Shown here: positions 8,342-16,720 of the stretch, one piece after another
How positions within the stretch are numbered: position 1 is the first letter of the stretch
How the letters are laid out: each line of letters begins with the position of its first letter
From: Kordia algicida OT-1
Lineage (GTDB): Bacteria; Bacteroidota; Bacteroidia; Flavobacteriales; Flavobacteriaceae
Direction: 5' to 3'
NCBI RefSeq assembly: GCF_000154725.1
Contig: NZ_DS544873.1
Coordinates: 4,747,085-4,811,084 of the forward strand
Length of the DNA: 64,000 nucleotides
Notes under the pieces: model-generated
What the model saw: only the letters and a program-made list of their open reading frames with translations
Database searches by the model: none
Told to the model about the DNA's origin: nothing
Translations under genes and position numbers: made by a program

Positions 8342-8374
8342 AAAAAAAGTCCAACAGTATATTGTTGAACTTTT
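8342..8374 (-). terminator. Hairpin plus T-tract abutting the first ATG of the cassette gene
   Basis: AAAAGT-C-CAACA pairs with TGTTG-A-ACTTTT (one mismatch) around a 6-nt loop, and on the minus strand seven T follow. The last T touches the ATG at 8341. It can terminate transcripts from the lipoprotein gene at 8592-8951 or act as an attenuator for the cassette. Confidence 0.6.
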
Positions 8375-8417
8375 AAATATGACATAATAAAAACCTGTTG
8401 CGCATTTAGATAAAATT

Positions 8418-8538
8418 CGTCACTTCGAGTGAATTTTACGATTGAAAATGAGTAAAATTAGTATCGAGAATAGAATTTTTAATACGAAAATAAGTTCTCG
8501 ATACGATTTTTCGTACCTCAAAATCACTCGAACGGACG
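8418..8538. repeat. 121-bp imperfect palindromic repeat
   Basis: The ends CGTCACTTCGAGTGA and TCACTCGAACGGACG are inverted copies matching at 13 of 15 positions. A second nested pair, TATCGAGAA (8462-8470) and TTCTCGATA (8495-8503), is perfect. It has no coding capacity. From memory, similar CGAGTG/TCTCGATAC palindromes are scattered in flavobacterial genomes. The right edge of the window ends with a related TCTCGATACAA. Confidence 0.65.
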
Positions 8539-8591
8539 TTTCATTGAATATTTGAGTTCTAAATGCACAACGAGTTAATAAAAGTATATTT

Positions 8592-8951
8592 TTATTTCTT
8601 CTTGACTAAAGTGAGAATTTCTTTTTCTCCAAAACGACTCATTACAAATTGCAACGTATCTGTGTTGAGTTTACTGATTTCAACACCAATTTCTAGTTTT
8701 CCTTTTGGTGTAGAATACAACATTCCGTTTGCAATCTTGTACACGCCAGTTTCTTCCATATTATTAATCTTTGATTGATACGTTTTATCTGCTTTAAAAT
8801 TAAAATACACATTGTTATTACAAAGATCGGCTCCTGTTGATTCTGTAATCCATGTCGTGCAATTCCATTCCCCTGCAATTTTTTCATATTGCTCTGAAGT
8901 ATCACAAGAGATCAACAACAGCGCGCACACAATTACTATTACTTTTTTCAT
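8592..8951 (-). CDS. Small lipocalin-like lipoprotein
   Basis: The 119-residue protein has a lipoprotein signal (MKKVIVIVCALLLISC) with the cysteine at residue 16. The mature part starts with a GEWNCTTW segment followed by about seven predicted beta strands, the style of lipocalin-like lipoproteins common in Bacteroidota. It probably faces the periplasm. It is monocistronic, with the palindromic repeat and a terminator hairpin downstream. The ligand is unknown. Confidence 0.65.
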   Translation of the reverse strand: MKKVIVIVCALLLISCDTSEQYEKIAGEWNCTTWITESTGADLCNNNVYFNFKADKTYQSKINNMEETGVYKIANGMLYSTPKGKLEIGVEISKLNTDTLQFVMSRFGEKEILTLVKKK

Positions 8952-9058
8952 ATTATTTATTATTTTTTGAGTTGGTTTTTGTTCTTACTTATATCAGTGT
9001 ACATGTTCAGATAAAGGTTACAAAAGCAACAGAAGTTATTCTTTAAATCATTATATAC

Positions 9059-10639
9059 TTAATGTTGTTGAATGTATGTCGCTGCTGCTTCATCACAATG
9101 AAATTCAGGAGTTTTCTTTTGTGTCCCTGCATCTCTATTCAATTTATCAGTTATCGCATCTGCTTGTGCTCGTACAATTTGTGAAGCATGATTCGGAATT
9201 TGAACTGCTGAATTGGTTTTTGGAGCTTTGATTCCTTCCATCGGATTGTCTTTTCGTGGTTTTGACAAAGTAAGCACATCTAAGACATCTGCGGCAGCTT
9301 TATCACGTGCTGTAAGTGGTGGCAAATCGAATAAAACTTCAATAGTTTTTAACAACGAAGTATGATCGAGTGGAGTTTCACTTTTTGTACGATACACTGT
9401 TCCCGCTTCAATCCAAGGAGAAATTAACACACAAGGAACACGTACGCCAAAACGATCAAACTTAAATCCGTTTTTATTTTCAGTTGTTGCACTTGGTTGT
9501 GTTGCGCCTTCTGGCGGAGTGATATGATCGTAACAACCTCCATGTTCATCATAATTGATAACTAACAGCGTATCTTCCCAATATTTAGATTTTCGTATAG
9601 CATTGTAAATTTCTAGCATATATGCTTCTCCAGCTGCGACATCGTAATTTGGATGCTGACTATTTCCATAGCTTCCCCAAGAAGGTTCTAAAAACGTATA
9701 ATCTGGCAAATGATCTCCTTTTAAAACTGTCTTGAAGTTATTAAAACTTCCAATAAAGGAATTTCTGGTATTGGATTGTCGGCTACATCTTGACAAAAGT
9801 TGTAAGTGTATGGTTTTTGTAATTTATCAGCAAAAATTCCCCCAACTACGTTTGTGATCGGACAGGTTTTTAAATATACTTTTAGCACTGTACGATTTAA
9901 TTTCGTCATACAAATGTCCTTCAGAAGTTGCCATATGCATAAAAGCTCTATTGGGAAGTGTTTCTGAAGGAACCGAACAATAATAATGATCGCAAACAGC
10001 ATATCCTTTTGCCAAGCCAGATAAAATAGGAAGCAGTTCAGGTGTGTATATTCCCATGATATCTTTAGGTTCTGTACCTGGAAATTTACTGACAATTTCT
10101 AAACCAGATGGTGGTGGAGAATAATGTTTATACCAATGTTTGTAATCGTCGTTTTGATAATCTTTTGAATGATCGTAATTCTTATCGTATGTTTTCTTTT
10201 TAGGTATTGTAGTAGACTTATCAGTAGTTTTTTGGGGTTTATATGGTGGATCGCCATAATATTTATTTGCAATCTTGTTTTCAAAATCACGCACAAAACC
10301 TTGATTGTTTGCAATTTTATGAGGAAACGGTTCATTTAAAGCGCCAAATAACTGAAAATTGGTATTCATATAACCTTCTCCTGGATCCATTTTTGGCATA
10401 TAATACGCGTATTTGTCGTTTGGATCAATTGGAAATACTTTGATTGGATTTTTAGTACTATCAGGATTTGTTTCATTGCCCGTTAATCCTTCAAAATCAT
10501 GACCAAGTGGTGATTTATTGTGATTGTCTTTGTATAAAAAACCCAGCATATGATCGAAGGAACGATTTTCAAACATGACTACAACTACATGTTTTATTTT
10601 GTTTTTCAATACGTCTTCGTGAGATTTAGAGGTTTGCAT
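9059..10639 (-). pseudogene. Phospholipase C / acid phosphatase family gene (phosphoesterase PF04185) with two frameshifts
   Basis: Three overlapping frames together encode one phosphoesterase of about 525 residues. The first (10639 to about 9840) carries the family signature HVVVVMFENRSFDHMLGF. It shifts near 9839-9843, at a run of five G, into a short middle frame (FADKLQKPYTYNFCQDVADN), then near 9740-9765 into the last frame, which carries LPDYTFLEPSWGSYG and INYDEHGGCYDH. The family hydrolyses phospholipids or phosphate monoesters. No signal peptide is visible at the N terminus. Either the gene is broken or the sequence has two single-base errors; the well-conserved protein on both sides argues for recent damage or error. 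Confidence 0.8.
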
Positions 10640-10772
10640 ACGGTATGTTTTGAATGGTTTGGACTTTCAATGTATAGTATAATGCGCTGTAATCCAAATA
10701 AAAATGGTAAAAGAGGCGAGAATACGTAACAAGATTCAGGTAGATTTTATGTCTGATTTTCAATGTAATAAG

Positions 10773-11561
10773 TTACCTTTTTGGAAACATCAAATCAGCT
10801 TCACTCAACGTATAGTAAATTTCAGGATATTTAAAATCCATACTTTTATTTTCTTCTCCGCGTGTCATGTAGAAACTTCTGCGTTGTGTTTCATCTGCCA
10901 ATTGCAACAATTCTCCATTAGGAAAATATGGTTTGTCGTTTTTAAACTGAATGAACGTTTTTGAAGTTCTGAAAGTAATTCCCAACCAACGATTTTCTAT
11001 AGCTACAGGCTTTTTTCCTGAAACTTGCTCCAAGACAATTTTATGCTGAAATTTTGTGTTTGTGGCGCATGAAAACAATACGACAGAATTGTTTTCCAAT
11101 ACAAATTCAAATTCTTTGTTCGTAGTTTTATCTCTCACTTTTAGTTTGCGCAATGCATGTTTGGAAACATCATTTGGATGTTCATAACAAGAAAATAAGG
11201 CAATATATGATGTCGAATCTAAATCCAAAGATTGATCGGAATGATATTTCATTTTTTTATAAGACGCATCATAAATTTCAATCAACGCATTATTAAAAGA
11301 AACCTCATCAATCGGAATCTCATCTGTAGTTTGTATCGTATTTTGTATGCTTTCTACAATCGTATTGTGAATTGCCGAAAAATCATGCGGCGGAATCGTA
11401 TATTTCGTAGTCGTTCGTACCAACGGAATTCCCAAATCACTCAATTTTACCAAATGATTCCCAAGTCTACCTTTTCCAACAGCTTCAAAAGCAACCGAAG
11501 TTGCCAATTCATCAAACAAATTGGTTTCTAATGGAAGCGAAAATTGATAAAAACCATTCAT
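10773..11561 (-). CDS. AlkB-like 2-oxoglutarate/Fe(II) dioxygenase
   Basis: The 262-residue protein carries an iron-binding pattern of AlkB-like dioxygenases: HSD in MKYHSDQS (HxD), a distal His in TKFQHKIV, and RWLGITFR (R...TFR) as a 2-oxoglutarate contact. Such enzymes oxidatively demethylate nucleic acids or hydroxylate proteins; the substrate here is unknown. Its ATG at 11561 overlaps the stop of the upstream gene by one base (TGATG), so the two are translationally coupled. A TTG three bases upstream is less likely. The C-terminal half aligns by eye with that of its upstream partner. Confidence 0.7.
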   Translation of the reverse strand: MNGFYQFSLPLETNLFDELATSVAFEAVGKGRLGNHLVKLSDLGIPLVRTTTKYTIPPHDFSAIHNTIVESIQNTIQTTDEIPIDEVSFNNALIEIYDASYKKMKYHSDQSLDLDSTSYIALFSCYEHPNDVSKHALRKLKVRDKTTNKEFEFVLENNSVVLFSCATNTKFQHKIVLEQVSGKKPVAIENRWLGITFRTSKTFIQFKNDKPYFPNGELLQLADETQRRSFYMTRGEENKSMDFKYPEIYYTLSEADLMFPKR

Positions 11562-12775
11562 CAATAAATAGGTTTTTGGTAATCGCCACCATTCATGCTA
11601 AAATGAACTTTTCCGTACGTCACTTTACGTTCCGACACATTTTCTTCATAATACGTATCACGCAATTCAGACATGGTTTCATTTGTCATTTCTTCAAGTT
11701 TAATCAATTCGCCATTTTCTTTAATATATGTTTCATCATTCATAAAAACAGCTTCCAAATTAGAACAACGCACCACATAACCCATTCTTGTTGGAATACG
11801 CGCAATATTTAACAACGAAGGACGAATTTCATGCGTGTACAATCTATTAGTAGAAAGTGGAATGATAAAAGCAGAATTCGGATACAAAGTCACACTAAAT
11901 TCTTTTTCGAGACGATCATCAATGACCGATTTTTTTAACTTAAAATGCAGTCGTGTCAAACCACTCGTTTTTCCATGACACCAATCATAGCGATCTGTTT
12001 TGGAAGGTTTTAAATGTTCAAGCTGTGTGTTGTCATAAAATGTACAAAAAGCGATCAATCCGTTTTTTGCCATATCTTTTGTCTTGTCAGAATGTGCTTT
12101 AATTTTCGCCTTGCGTTCCTTAGCTCTTTCGTCGGTATCTTTTCGATTCTCATAAATCTGCGCCAACACATGATTTAAAGAGGTTTCCTCCTCAAAAACG
12201 GTTTTTGCAGCGGCATTTAACGTACTAATAATACTGCGATCCGTCTTGCGGAAATTGTCTGTTGGTCCAGACAAATTACTAGAACAGCGTAACAAGTGGA
12301 AGTGCAATTGCTCATTCCCTTTGTTAGTCGTTTCCTTTGAAACATCACTCAAATAAATGCCCGTACGCAATGCGTTAGATTGTTTATTGGACTCTGTCAA
12401 TTGTTGAAACTCGTGTTGCGATCTTATCTGATGAAAATAATCGTCATGTTCATGAAATAATTTCCTAAAATACACGCCAACTTCATGAATAATGACAGGA
12501 ACTTCTCCAAGCGAAACAACCAAAGCATCTTGTAAATGTTCATAATTTTCAGAAACTTCTTTAATAATATAAAATGGTCTATTCTGGTTGTCAAGCGAAG
12601 AAAGATTACCACAGACAAAGACTTTTTGAGAAGCATCTTTAATAGCAGCGAAACCATCTACGGAAGTGCCACAAAAATGATCTAATAAATACTTTAACTC
12701 CTCAGAAGGCTCTTTATCAGTTGTAAAAGCGATTAAAACGTTGTTATGTTTTGAAATTTTATTTTCAGTGTGCAT
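11561..12775 (-). CDS. Two-part protein with a degenerate AlkB-like C-terminal domain
   Basis: The 404-residue protein has an unrecognised N-terminal half, a Lys/Glu-rich linker near residues 210-235, and a C-terminal region resembling the dioxygenase at 10773-11561. For example, EFSVTLYPNSAFIIPLSTNRLYTHEIR corresponds to EFEFVLENNSVVLFSCATNTKFQHKIV, and the ENGELIKLEE tail to PNGELLQLAD (compared piecewise by eye). The HxD iron ligand appears as HGK, so catalysis is doubtful. It may be a regulatory or substrate-binding partner of the downstream enzyme, to which it is coupled by TGATG. No promoter box was found upstream. The function is inferred from context only. Confidence 0.55.
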   Translation of the reverse strand: MHTENKISKHNNVLIAFTTDKEPSEELKYLLDHFCGTSVDGFAAIKDASQKVFVCGNLSSLDNQNRPFYIIKEVSENYEHLQDALVVSLGEVPVIIHEVGVYFRKLFHEHDDYFHQIRSQHEFQQLTESNKQSNALRTGIYLSDVSKETTNKGNEQLHFHLLRCSSNLSGPTDNFRKTDRSIISTLNAAAKTVFEEETSLNHVLAQIYENRKDTDERAKERKAKIKAHSDKTKDMAKNGLIAFCTFYDNTQLEHLKPSKTDRYDWCHGKTSGLTRLHFKLKKSVIDDRLEKEFSVTLYPNSAFIIPLSTNRLYTHEIRPSLLNIARIPTRMGYVVRCSNLEAVFMNDETYIKENGELIKLEEMTNETMSELRDTYYEENVSERKVTYGKVHFSMNGGDYQKPIY

Positions 12776-13128
12776 TTAATTGCGTAATTATTTTAATAAT
12801 TTAACGTGAGTTCGACGTTAGGATTTTAGTTTGAAACTTTTCTTTTCCGCAGTATAGCAGGAGTTTTTCGTTAAAAATTTTCGAAACCTTGGAGAAAATT
12901 TAGAAAAATTCATGCGGTTTTAGTTTTTCCCTAAAAGAAAAACTAAAAATACCTCTGGAAAAGTTCCCTTTCTTTTGTTTCTTTTCTTTGGGTAAGCAAA
13001 GAAAACGAAAATAAAACACTGAAAATGAATTACATAACAAAATCATCTCTAAAATTACTATAAATATAAATTGATTGATTTATATCGAACTGACGTTAAT
13101 TTATATAATGATTACCAAATTCTCAGCA
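12776..13128. other. Intergenic region with a hairpin repeat, no gene
   Basis: The 353 bases hold no credible ORF. A perfect 9-bp inverted repeat, TTTTCTTTG (12982-12990) and CAAAGAAAA (12997-13005) around GGTAAG, lies in a polypurine/polypyrimidine stretch. This style of intergenic repeat recurs in Bacteroidota from memory. Its role is unknown. Confidence 0.45.
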
Positions 13129-13530
13129 CTATTTAGAGATTTTTTGAAGGCTAAAAGTCCAAGTTTTTCCATCTTTATTCCAAGCAATTCCATTCATTTT
13201 ATTACCTGCAATATCACCAATTTGAATTGATGTATTACCTAAAGCAATCATCACTTTCTTACCATTCTGACTCCAAATATCTTCCTCATCTTTAAAAGAA
13301 ACAATGCTACTTCGCATGGTATTAGTTTTATAAGCAACTTGTCCGTCGGCTAAAAAATGGTACTCGTAAAAATCGCCATCAGAATCGGTTCCCGACCATT
13401 TTGTATTTGCAATGCTAATAGCATTATTTTTTACGTTACTAACAGCCTGATTTGACTTGCAGGAAAACGTGAGCAATGCTACCGTGATAAAAAATACACA
13501 AGTAATTCCGTAATGTTTCAATTTTTGCAT
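13129..13530 (-). CDS. Small lipoprotein of unknown function
   Basis: From the ATG at 13530 the product has 133 residues, starting with a lipoprotein signal (MQKLKHYGITCVFFITVALL, cysteine in TFSC). The frame extends upstream to a GTG at 13599, but that would hide the signal. The mature part begins with NTKWSGTDSDGDFYEY and looks like a small beta-barrel or lipocalin-like fold ending in WTFSLQKI. It is not assigned to a family. It is divergent from the AlkC-like gene. Confidence 0.65.
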   Translation of the reverse strand: MQKLKHYGITCVFFITVALLTFSCKSNQAVSNVKNNAISIANTKWSGTDSDGDFYEYHFLADGQVAYKTNTMRSSIVSFKDEEDIWSQNGKKVMIALGNTSIQIGDIAGNKMNGIAWNKDGKTWTFSLQKISK

Positions 13531-13691
13531 AAAGTTTCTTTTATCAGATGAAACTACGGGTTTCTCTAGCAAAATCAAAATGACACTTAAAAAAACCACT
13601 TCTAGTTTAAAAGGTTATAATTAAAACCATGTGGAAATGGCAAGATATTTTGAGAATTATGTACTTTAGAAACGTCTAAAATTCTATACAA

Positions 13692-14495
13692 ATGATTCCT
13701 GAACATATCGCCAATCGAAAAGGACCGAGAAGCCTGAAAGATTTAAATCCTGAAGTGATAGCATATTTAAATCAAGGTTTGGTTGAAACTAAAAATTTAA
13801 TGGAATGGCTCGCAACCGATCAATTGTTCTTATTGAAATTAGTACTGAAAGAACTCAATAAGCAAGCTTGGTTTCCAGATTTTGAAGTCGCCGTAAATGC
13901 GCAGAAAAAACCAACGGCAAATAGCAATACCAAAGTAATTGGAGAAACGTTTGGTTTGCTAACGACTAATGCAAAAGTGTATGAAAAACTAAAAAATCAT
14001 ACTTCCGATTTGGTGCGTTGTTGGGCATGTTGGGCAGAAAGTACACAACAAAATACAGTTTCTAAATTGCTAAAAACTATGAAGCCCTACGCTGCCGACA
14101 CACATTTTGGTGTTCGCGAGGTCGTAATTTTTGCGACGAAAGAACGAATGATTGCTGATTTGGACACTTCCGTAGCATTGCTAACGAAATGGACAACTAA
14201 CGAAGACGAGAACATTCGGCGTTTTGCGGTAGAAGCATTGCGGCCAATTGGCGTTTGGACAAAGAAAATAACTGCTTTTCAAGAAAATCCTGCGAAAGCG
14301 TTGCCCATTTTAAATCCTTTAAAATCTGATGCTTCTAAATATGTACGTGACGCTGTTGGTAATTGGTTGAACGATGCTAGCAAATCACAACCAATTTGGG
14401 TAGAAAGCCTTTGTGAAAAATGGAAAAAAGAATCTCCAACCAAAGAAACGGCATACATTATAAAAAGAGGAATGCGAACTATTTTAAAAAAGTAA
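13692..14495 (+). CDS. AlkC-like DNA alkylation repair / HEAT-repeat protein
   Basis: The 267-residue cytosolic protein is all helical, with HEAT-like pairs such as TSDLVRCWACWAESTQQN and ENIRRFAVEALRPIGVW. The motif EALRPIGVW and the overall length match the AlkC branch of the AlkC/AlkD DNA glycosylase superfamily (COG4335), which removes alkylated bases such as 3-methyladenine. Catalytic activity cannot be judged by eye. It stands about 130 bp from a divergent lipoprotein gene. The AlkB-like pair lies 1 kb away, but nothing links them in one operon. Confidence 0.7.
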   Translation: MIPEHIANRKGPRSLKDLNPEVIAYLNQGLVETKNLMEWLATDQLFLLKLVLKELNKQAWFPDFEVAVNAQKKPTANSNTKVIGETFGLLTTNAKVYEKLKNHTSDLVRCWACWAESTQQNTVSKLLKTMKPYAADTHFGVREVVIFATKERMIADLDTSVALLTKWTTNEDENIRRFAVEALRPIGVWTKKITAFQENPAKALPILNPLKSDASKYVRDAVGNWLNDASKSQPIWVESLCEKWKKESPTKETAYIIKRGMRTILKK

Positions 14496-14599
14496 AACAA
14501 AATCGGACATATCATATTAGTAAAAAGAAATGTTCTTATGACAATCAAACGAATGGACATAATTATGTGAAAAATCAAATACTTTAAAACATCAAACTT

Positions 14600-14607
14600 T
14601 ATTTTTG
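14600..14607 (+). promoter_or_regulatory. -7 promoter box (TATTTTTG)
   Basis: A TAnnTTTG match 37 bases before the ATG of the zinc-ribbon/HTH gene. The predicted transcription start would fall in the first of two direct repeats. Confidence 0.5.
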
Positions 14608-14608
14608 T

Positions 14609-14643
14609 TGCTAAATTGATATATTTATGCTAAATTAGTATAT
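14609..14643 (+). promoter_or_regulatory. Two direct repeats (TGCTAAATT...TATAT), probable operator
   Basis: TGCTAAATTGATATAT (14609-14624) and TGCTAAATTAGTATAT (14628-14643) are 16-base direct repeats, differing mainly at two central positions, with a 19-base period. They lie between the -7 box and the start codon. This suggests autoregulation by the encoded DNA-binding protein; binding is inference. Confidence 0.5.
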
Positions 14644-15063
14644 ATGAAAATAGAACTGTGTCCTAATTGTGGTTCAGATAGTTATATAAAAAGCGGAATT
14701 GTTAACAACAGACAACGTTACAAATGTAAAAAATGCAACTACTTTTTCTCGGTAAACAAAATAGGAAAAAAGATTGATGATTATTATGTCAATAAGTCGC
14801 TTCAATTGTATTTAGAAGGATTGACCTATCGTGAAATTGAACGTATTTTGGGAATTTCGCATGTAAGTATTATGAACTGGGTGAAGAAATACAACATTAA
14901 ACGTCCATACAATTCTACGTATCATCCTACCTATAAAATACTCAATGCTGATGAACTCGGTAACTACTTCCAAAATGCCGAAAACGTCAAAGGTGCAGGA
15001 GTTATTGTTACAGAATTGGGTGACAAATTTATGTTGATAAAGTGGGAACGTTTCAAAGATTAG
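14644..15063 (+). CDS. Orphan IS1/InsA-like zinc-ribbon plus helix-turn-helix protein
   Basis: The 139-residue protein starts with a zinc ribbon (CPNCGSDSYIKSG...YKCKKC, four Cys at about 6, 9, 28 and 31) as in InsA of IS1 and related transposases. A helix-turn-helix follows (LEGLTYREIERILGISHVSI). There is no catalytic transposase domain, no second ORF and no terminal inverted repeats, so it looks like a domesticated DNA-binding protein. The last 40 residues (GAGVIVTELGDKFMLIKW) form a small beta unit. It lies just upstream of the acetate porin/symporter genes and may be their transcription factor, which is inferred from position. Confidence 0.7.
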   Translation: MKIELCPNCGSDSYIKSGIVNNRQRYKCKKCNYFFSVNKIGKKIDDYYVNKSLQLYLEGLTYREIERILGISHVSIMNWVKKYNIKRPYNSTYHPTYKILNADELGNYFQNAENVKGAGVIVTELGDKFMLIKWERFKD

Positions 15064-15171
15064 TATAGTAAATTAACAAAAAAATATAGTTATTTTTATT
15101 TATCTCGCTGTTTTTTAGAGTTTAGCATTGCACACAAAACCAATGTAACACTAACTAACCCTTTAAAAACA

Positions 15172-16416
15172 ATGAGAAAACTAACACTTTTATTGGTCGG
15201 ACTATTGCTAGTCTCTTTCCAATATACCAACGCTCAAGGTGCGCCAGATTACAATGGCGGAATGAAAGTAAAACTCAACGAAGATGGTTCTAAATACTTC
15301 CGAATCATTTCATGGGCGCAAATTTGGGCACAACATAATTCAGACAGACCTTTGGATGCCAACGGAAACGAACAAAGTGATTTAAATTTCAGTTTGCGTA
15401 GAGCTCGTGTACTTATGTACGCACAAATCAACAAACGATTCCTAATTCTTACACATTTTGGACTCAACAGTCTTAACGGAGATAATTTATCACCAACAGG
15501 GAAAGGAGACAGCGCACAACTGTTCTTTCATGATGTTTGGGGACAATTTACACTCACAAAAGATCACGCCATTGGTGGCGGTTTGCATTACTGGAACGGG
15601 ATTTCTAGAGCCAATAATCAAAGCACGTTAAACATGATGACTCTGGACAATCAGCGTCAAGCTTGGGCTACGATTGGTCTTTCAGATCAATTTGCACGTC
15701 ACATGGGTGTATATCTCAAAGGGAAATTTAACAAATTCCAATACCGATTAGCAATCAATGATGCCGTAACAAACAACTTACAAGAAGCAGCAACACCATC
15801 ACCTGGAGGAGCTGCCGTATATGCCGGAAGACGTTTATTAGGTTCAAAAGATGCTGGTAGAACCTACGCTGGATATTTTGACTATCACTTTTTAGATCAA
15901 GAATCTAACTTTTTACCTTACAAAGTAGGAAGCTATTTAGGTGGTAAAAAAGTATTCAATATTGGTGCTGGATTCTTCTTTCATCCAAAAGGCTCAGTAA
16001 TCGCAAACACTGCAGGTGAATTGGCAGGAGAAGATGTATCTATTTATGCTGTCGATGCTTTTTACGATGCGCCAATTGGAGGAAAAGGAGCAGCAATTAC
16101 TGCATATGCTCTAGCACAATTCAGTGATTACGGAAAAGACTTTACTTTAGGAAGAACCTATGAAACAGGTTCGTTACTTCACGGACACTTAGGATATTTA
16201 TTTGCAACAGAAAAAGCAACGAAATTTCAACCGTATGTACAATTTGATAGCAGACAAATAGATGCAATTGATGACAATGCCACTTCTTTTGGTATAGGGA
16301 TAAATACATATCTTAGTGGACATCATTCAAAACTTAGCCTTGAATATTTCAACACAAAATATGGTAATACCGATGCAATAAGTACCTTAACGCTTCAAGC
16401 AATGATTTACCTATAA
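15172..16416 (+). CDS. Outer-membrane porin of the acetate-uptake locus
   Basis: The 414-residue protein has a signal peptide (MRKLTLLLVGLLLVSFQYTN, cut near NAQG) and a barrel rich in aromatic and glycine residues, with SLRRARVLMYAQINKRF and a final strand STLTLQAMIYL. It fits the porin family found next to DUF4212/symporter genes in flavobacteria, and probably lets small carboxylates through the outer membrane. It is followed after 12 bases by the DUF4212 gene, so the three transport genes form one operon. Substrate specificity is inferred from the neighbours. Confidence 0.75.
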   Translation: MRKLTLLLVGLLLVSFQYTNAQGAPDYNGGMKVKLNEDGSKYFRIISWAQIWAQHNSDRPLDANGNEQSDLNFSLRRARVLMYAQINKRFLILTHFGLNSLNGDNLSPTGKGDSAQLFFHDVWGQFTLTKDHAIGGGLHYWNGISRANNQSTLNMMTLDNQRQAWATIGLSDQFARHMGVYLKGKFNKFQYRLAINDAVTNNLQEAATPSPGGAAVYAGRRLLGSKDAGRTYAGYFDYHFLDQESNFLPYKVGSYLGGKKVFNIGAGFFFHPKGSVIANTAGELAGEDVSIYAVDAFYDAPIGGKGAAITAYALAQFSDYGKDFTLGRTYETGSLLHGHLGYLFATEKATKFQPYVQFDSRQIDAIDDNATSFGIGINTYLSGHHSKLSLEYFNTKYGNTDAISTLTLQAMIYL

Positions 16417-16428
16417 AACCAACCAATT

Positions 16429-16692
16429 ATGACCGATGACAAACAAAAACGCGCAAAAGCGTACTGGAAAGAAAACATAAAATACCTCGCCATTTTACTA
16501 GCTATATGGTTTGTGGTTTCCTATGGTTGCGGAATTCTGTTCAGAGAAGAACTCAATCAATTTAGACTTGGCGGATTCAAACTAGGTTTCTGGTTTGCAC
16601 AACAAGGATCTATTTACGTATTCGTAATTCTCATCTTCGTTTACGTACGATTAATGAACAAATTAGACAAAAAATACGGTTTCGACGAGTAA
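16429..16692 (+). CDS. DUF4212 small membrane subunit of the symporter
   Basis: The 87-residue protein has two membrane helices (YLAILLAIWFVVSYGCGILF and GSIYVFVILIFVYVRLM) separated by FREELNQFRLGGFKLGFWFAQQ, which is the DUF4212 pattern. Members are encoded directly before VC_2705-type sodium:solute symporters, as here (28 bases), and are thought to be a small subunit of the transporter. Confidence 0.85.
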   Translation: MTDDKQKRAKAYWKENIKYLAILLAIWFVVSYGCGILFREELNQFRLGGFKLGFWFAQQGSIYVFVILIFVYVRLMNKLDKKYGFDE

Positions 16693-16720
16693 CCCTAACT
16701 AACAAAAAATATAAATTATT

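Noticed and set aside
9721-10095. Separate small gene between the phospholipase halves
   Set aside because: Its C-terminal part supplies the missing middle of the phospholipase (FADKLQKPYTYNFC), so it is part of the frameshifted gene.
14644-15063. Active IS1-family insertion sequence
   Set aside because: Only the InsA-like part is present; there is no catalytic DDE domain, no second ORF and no terminal inverted repeats.
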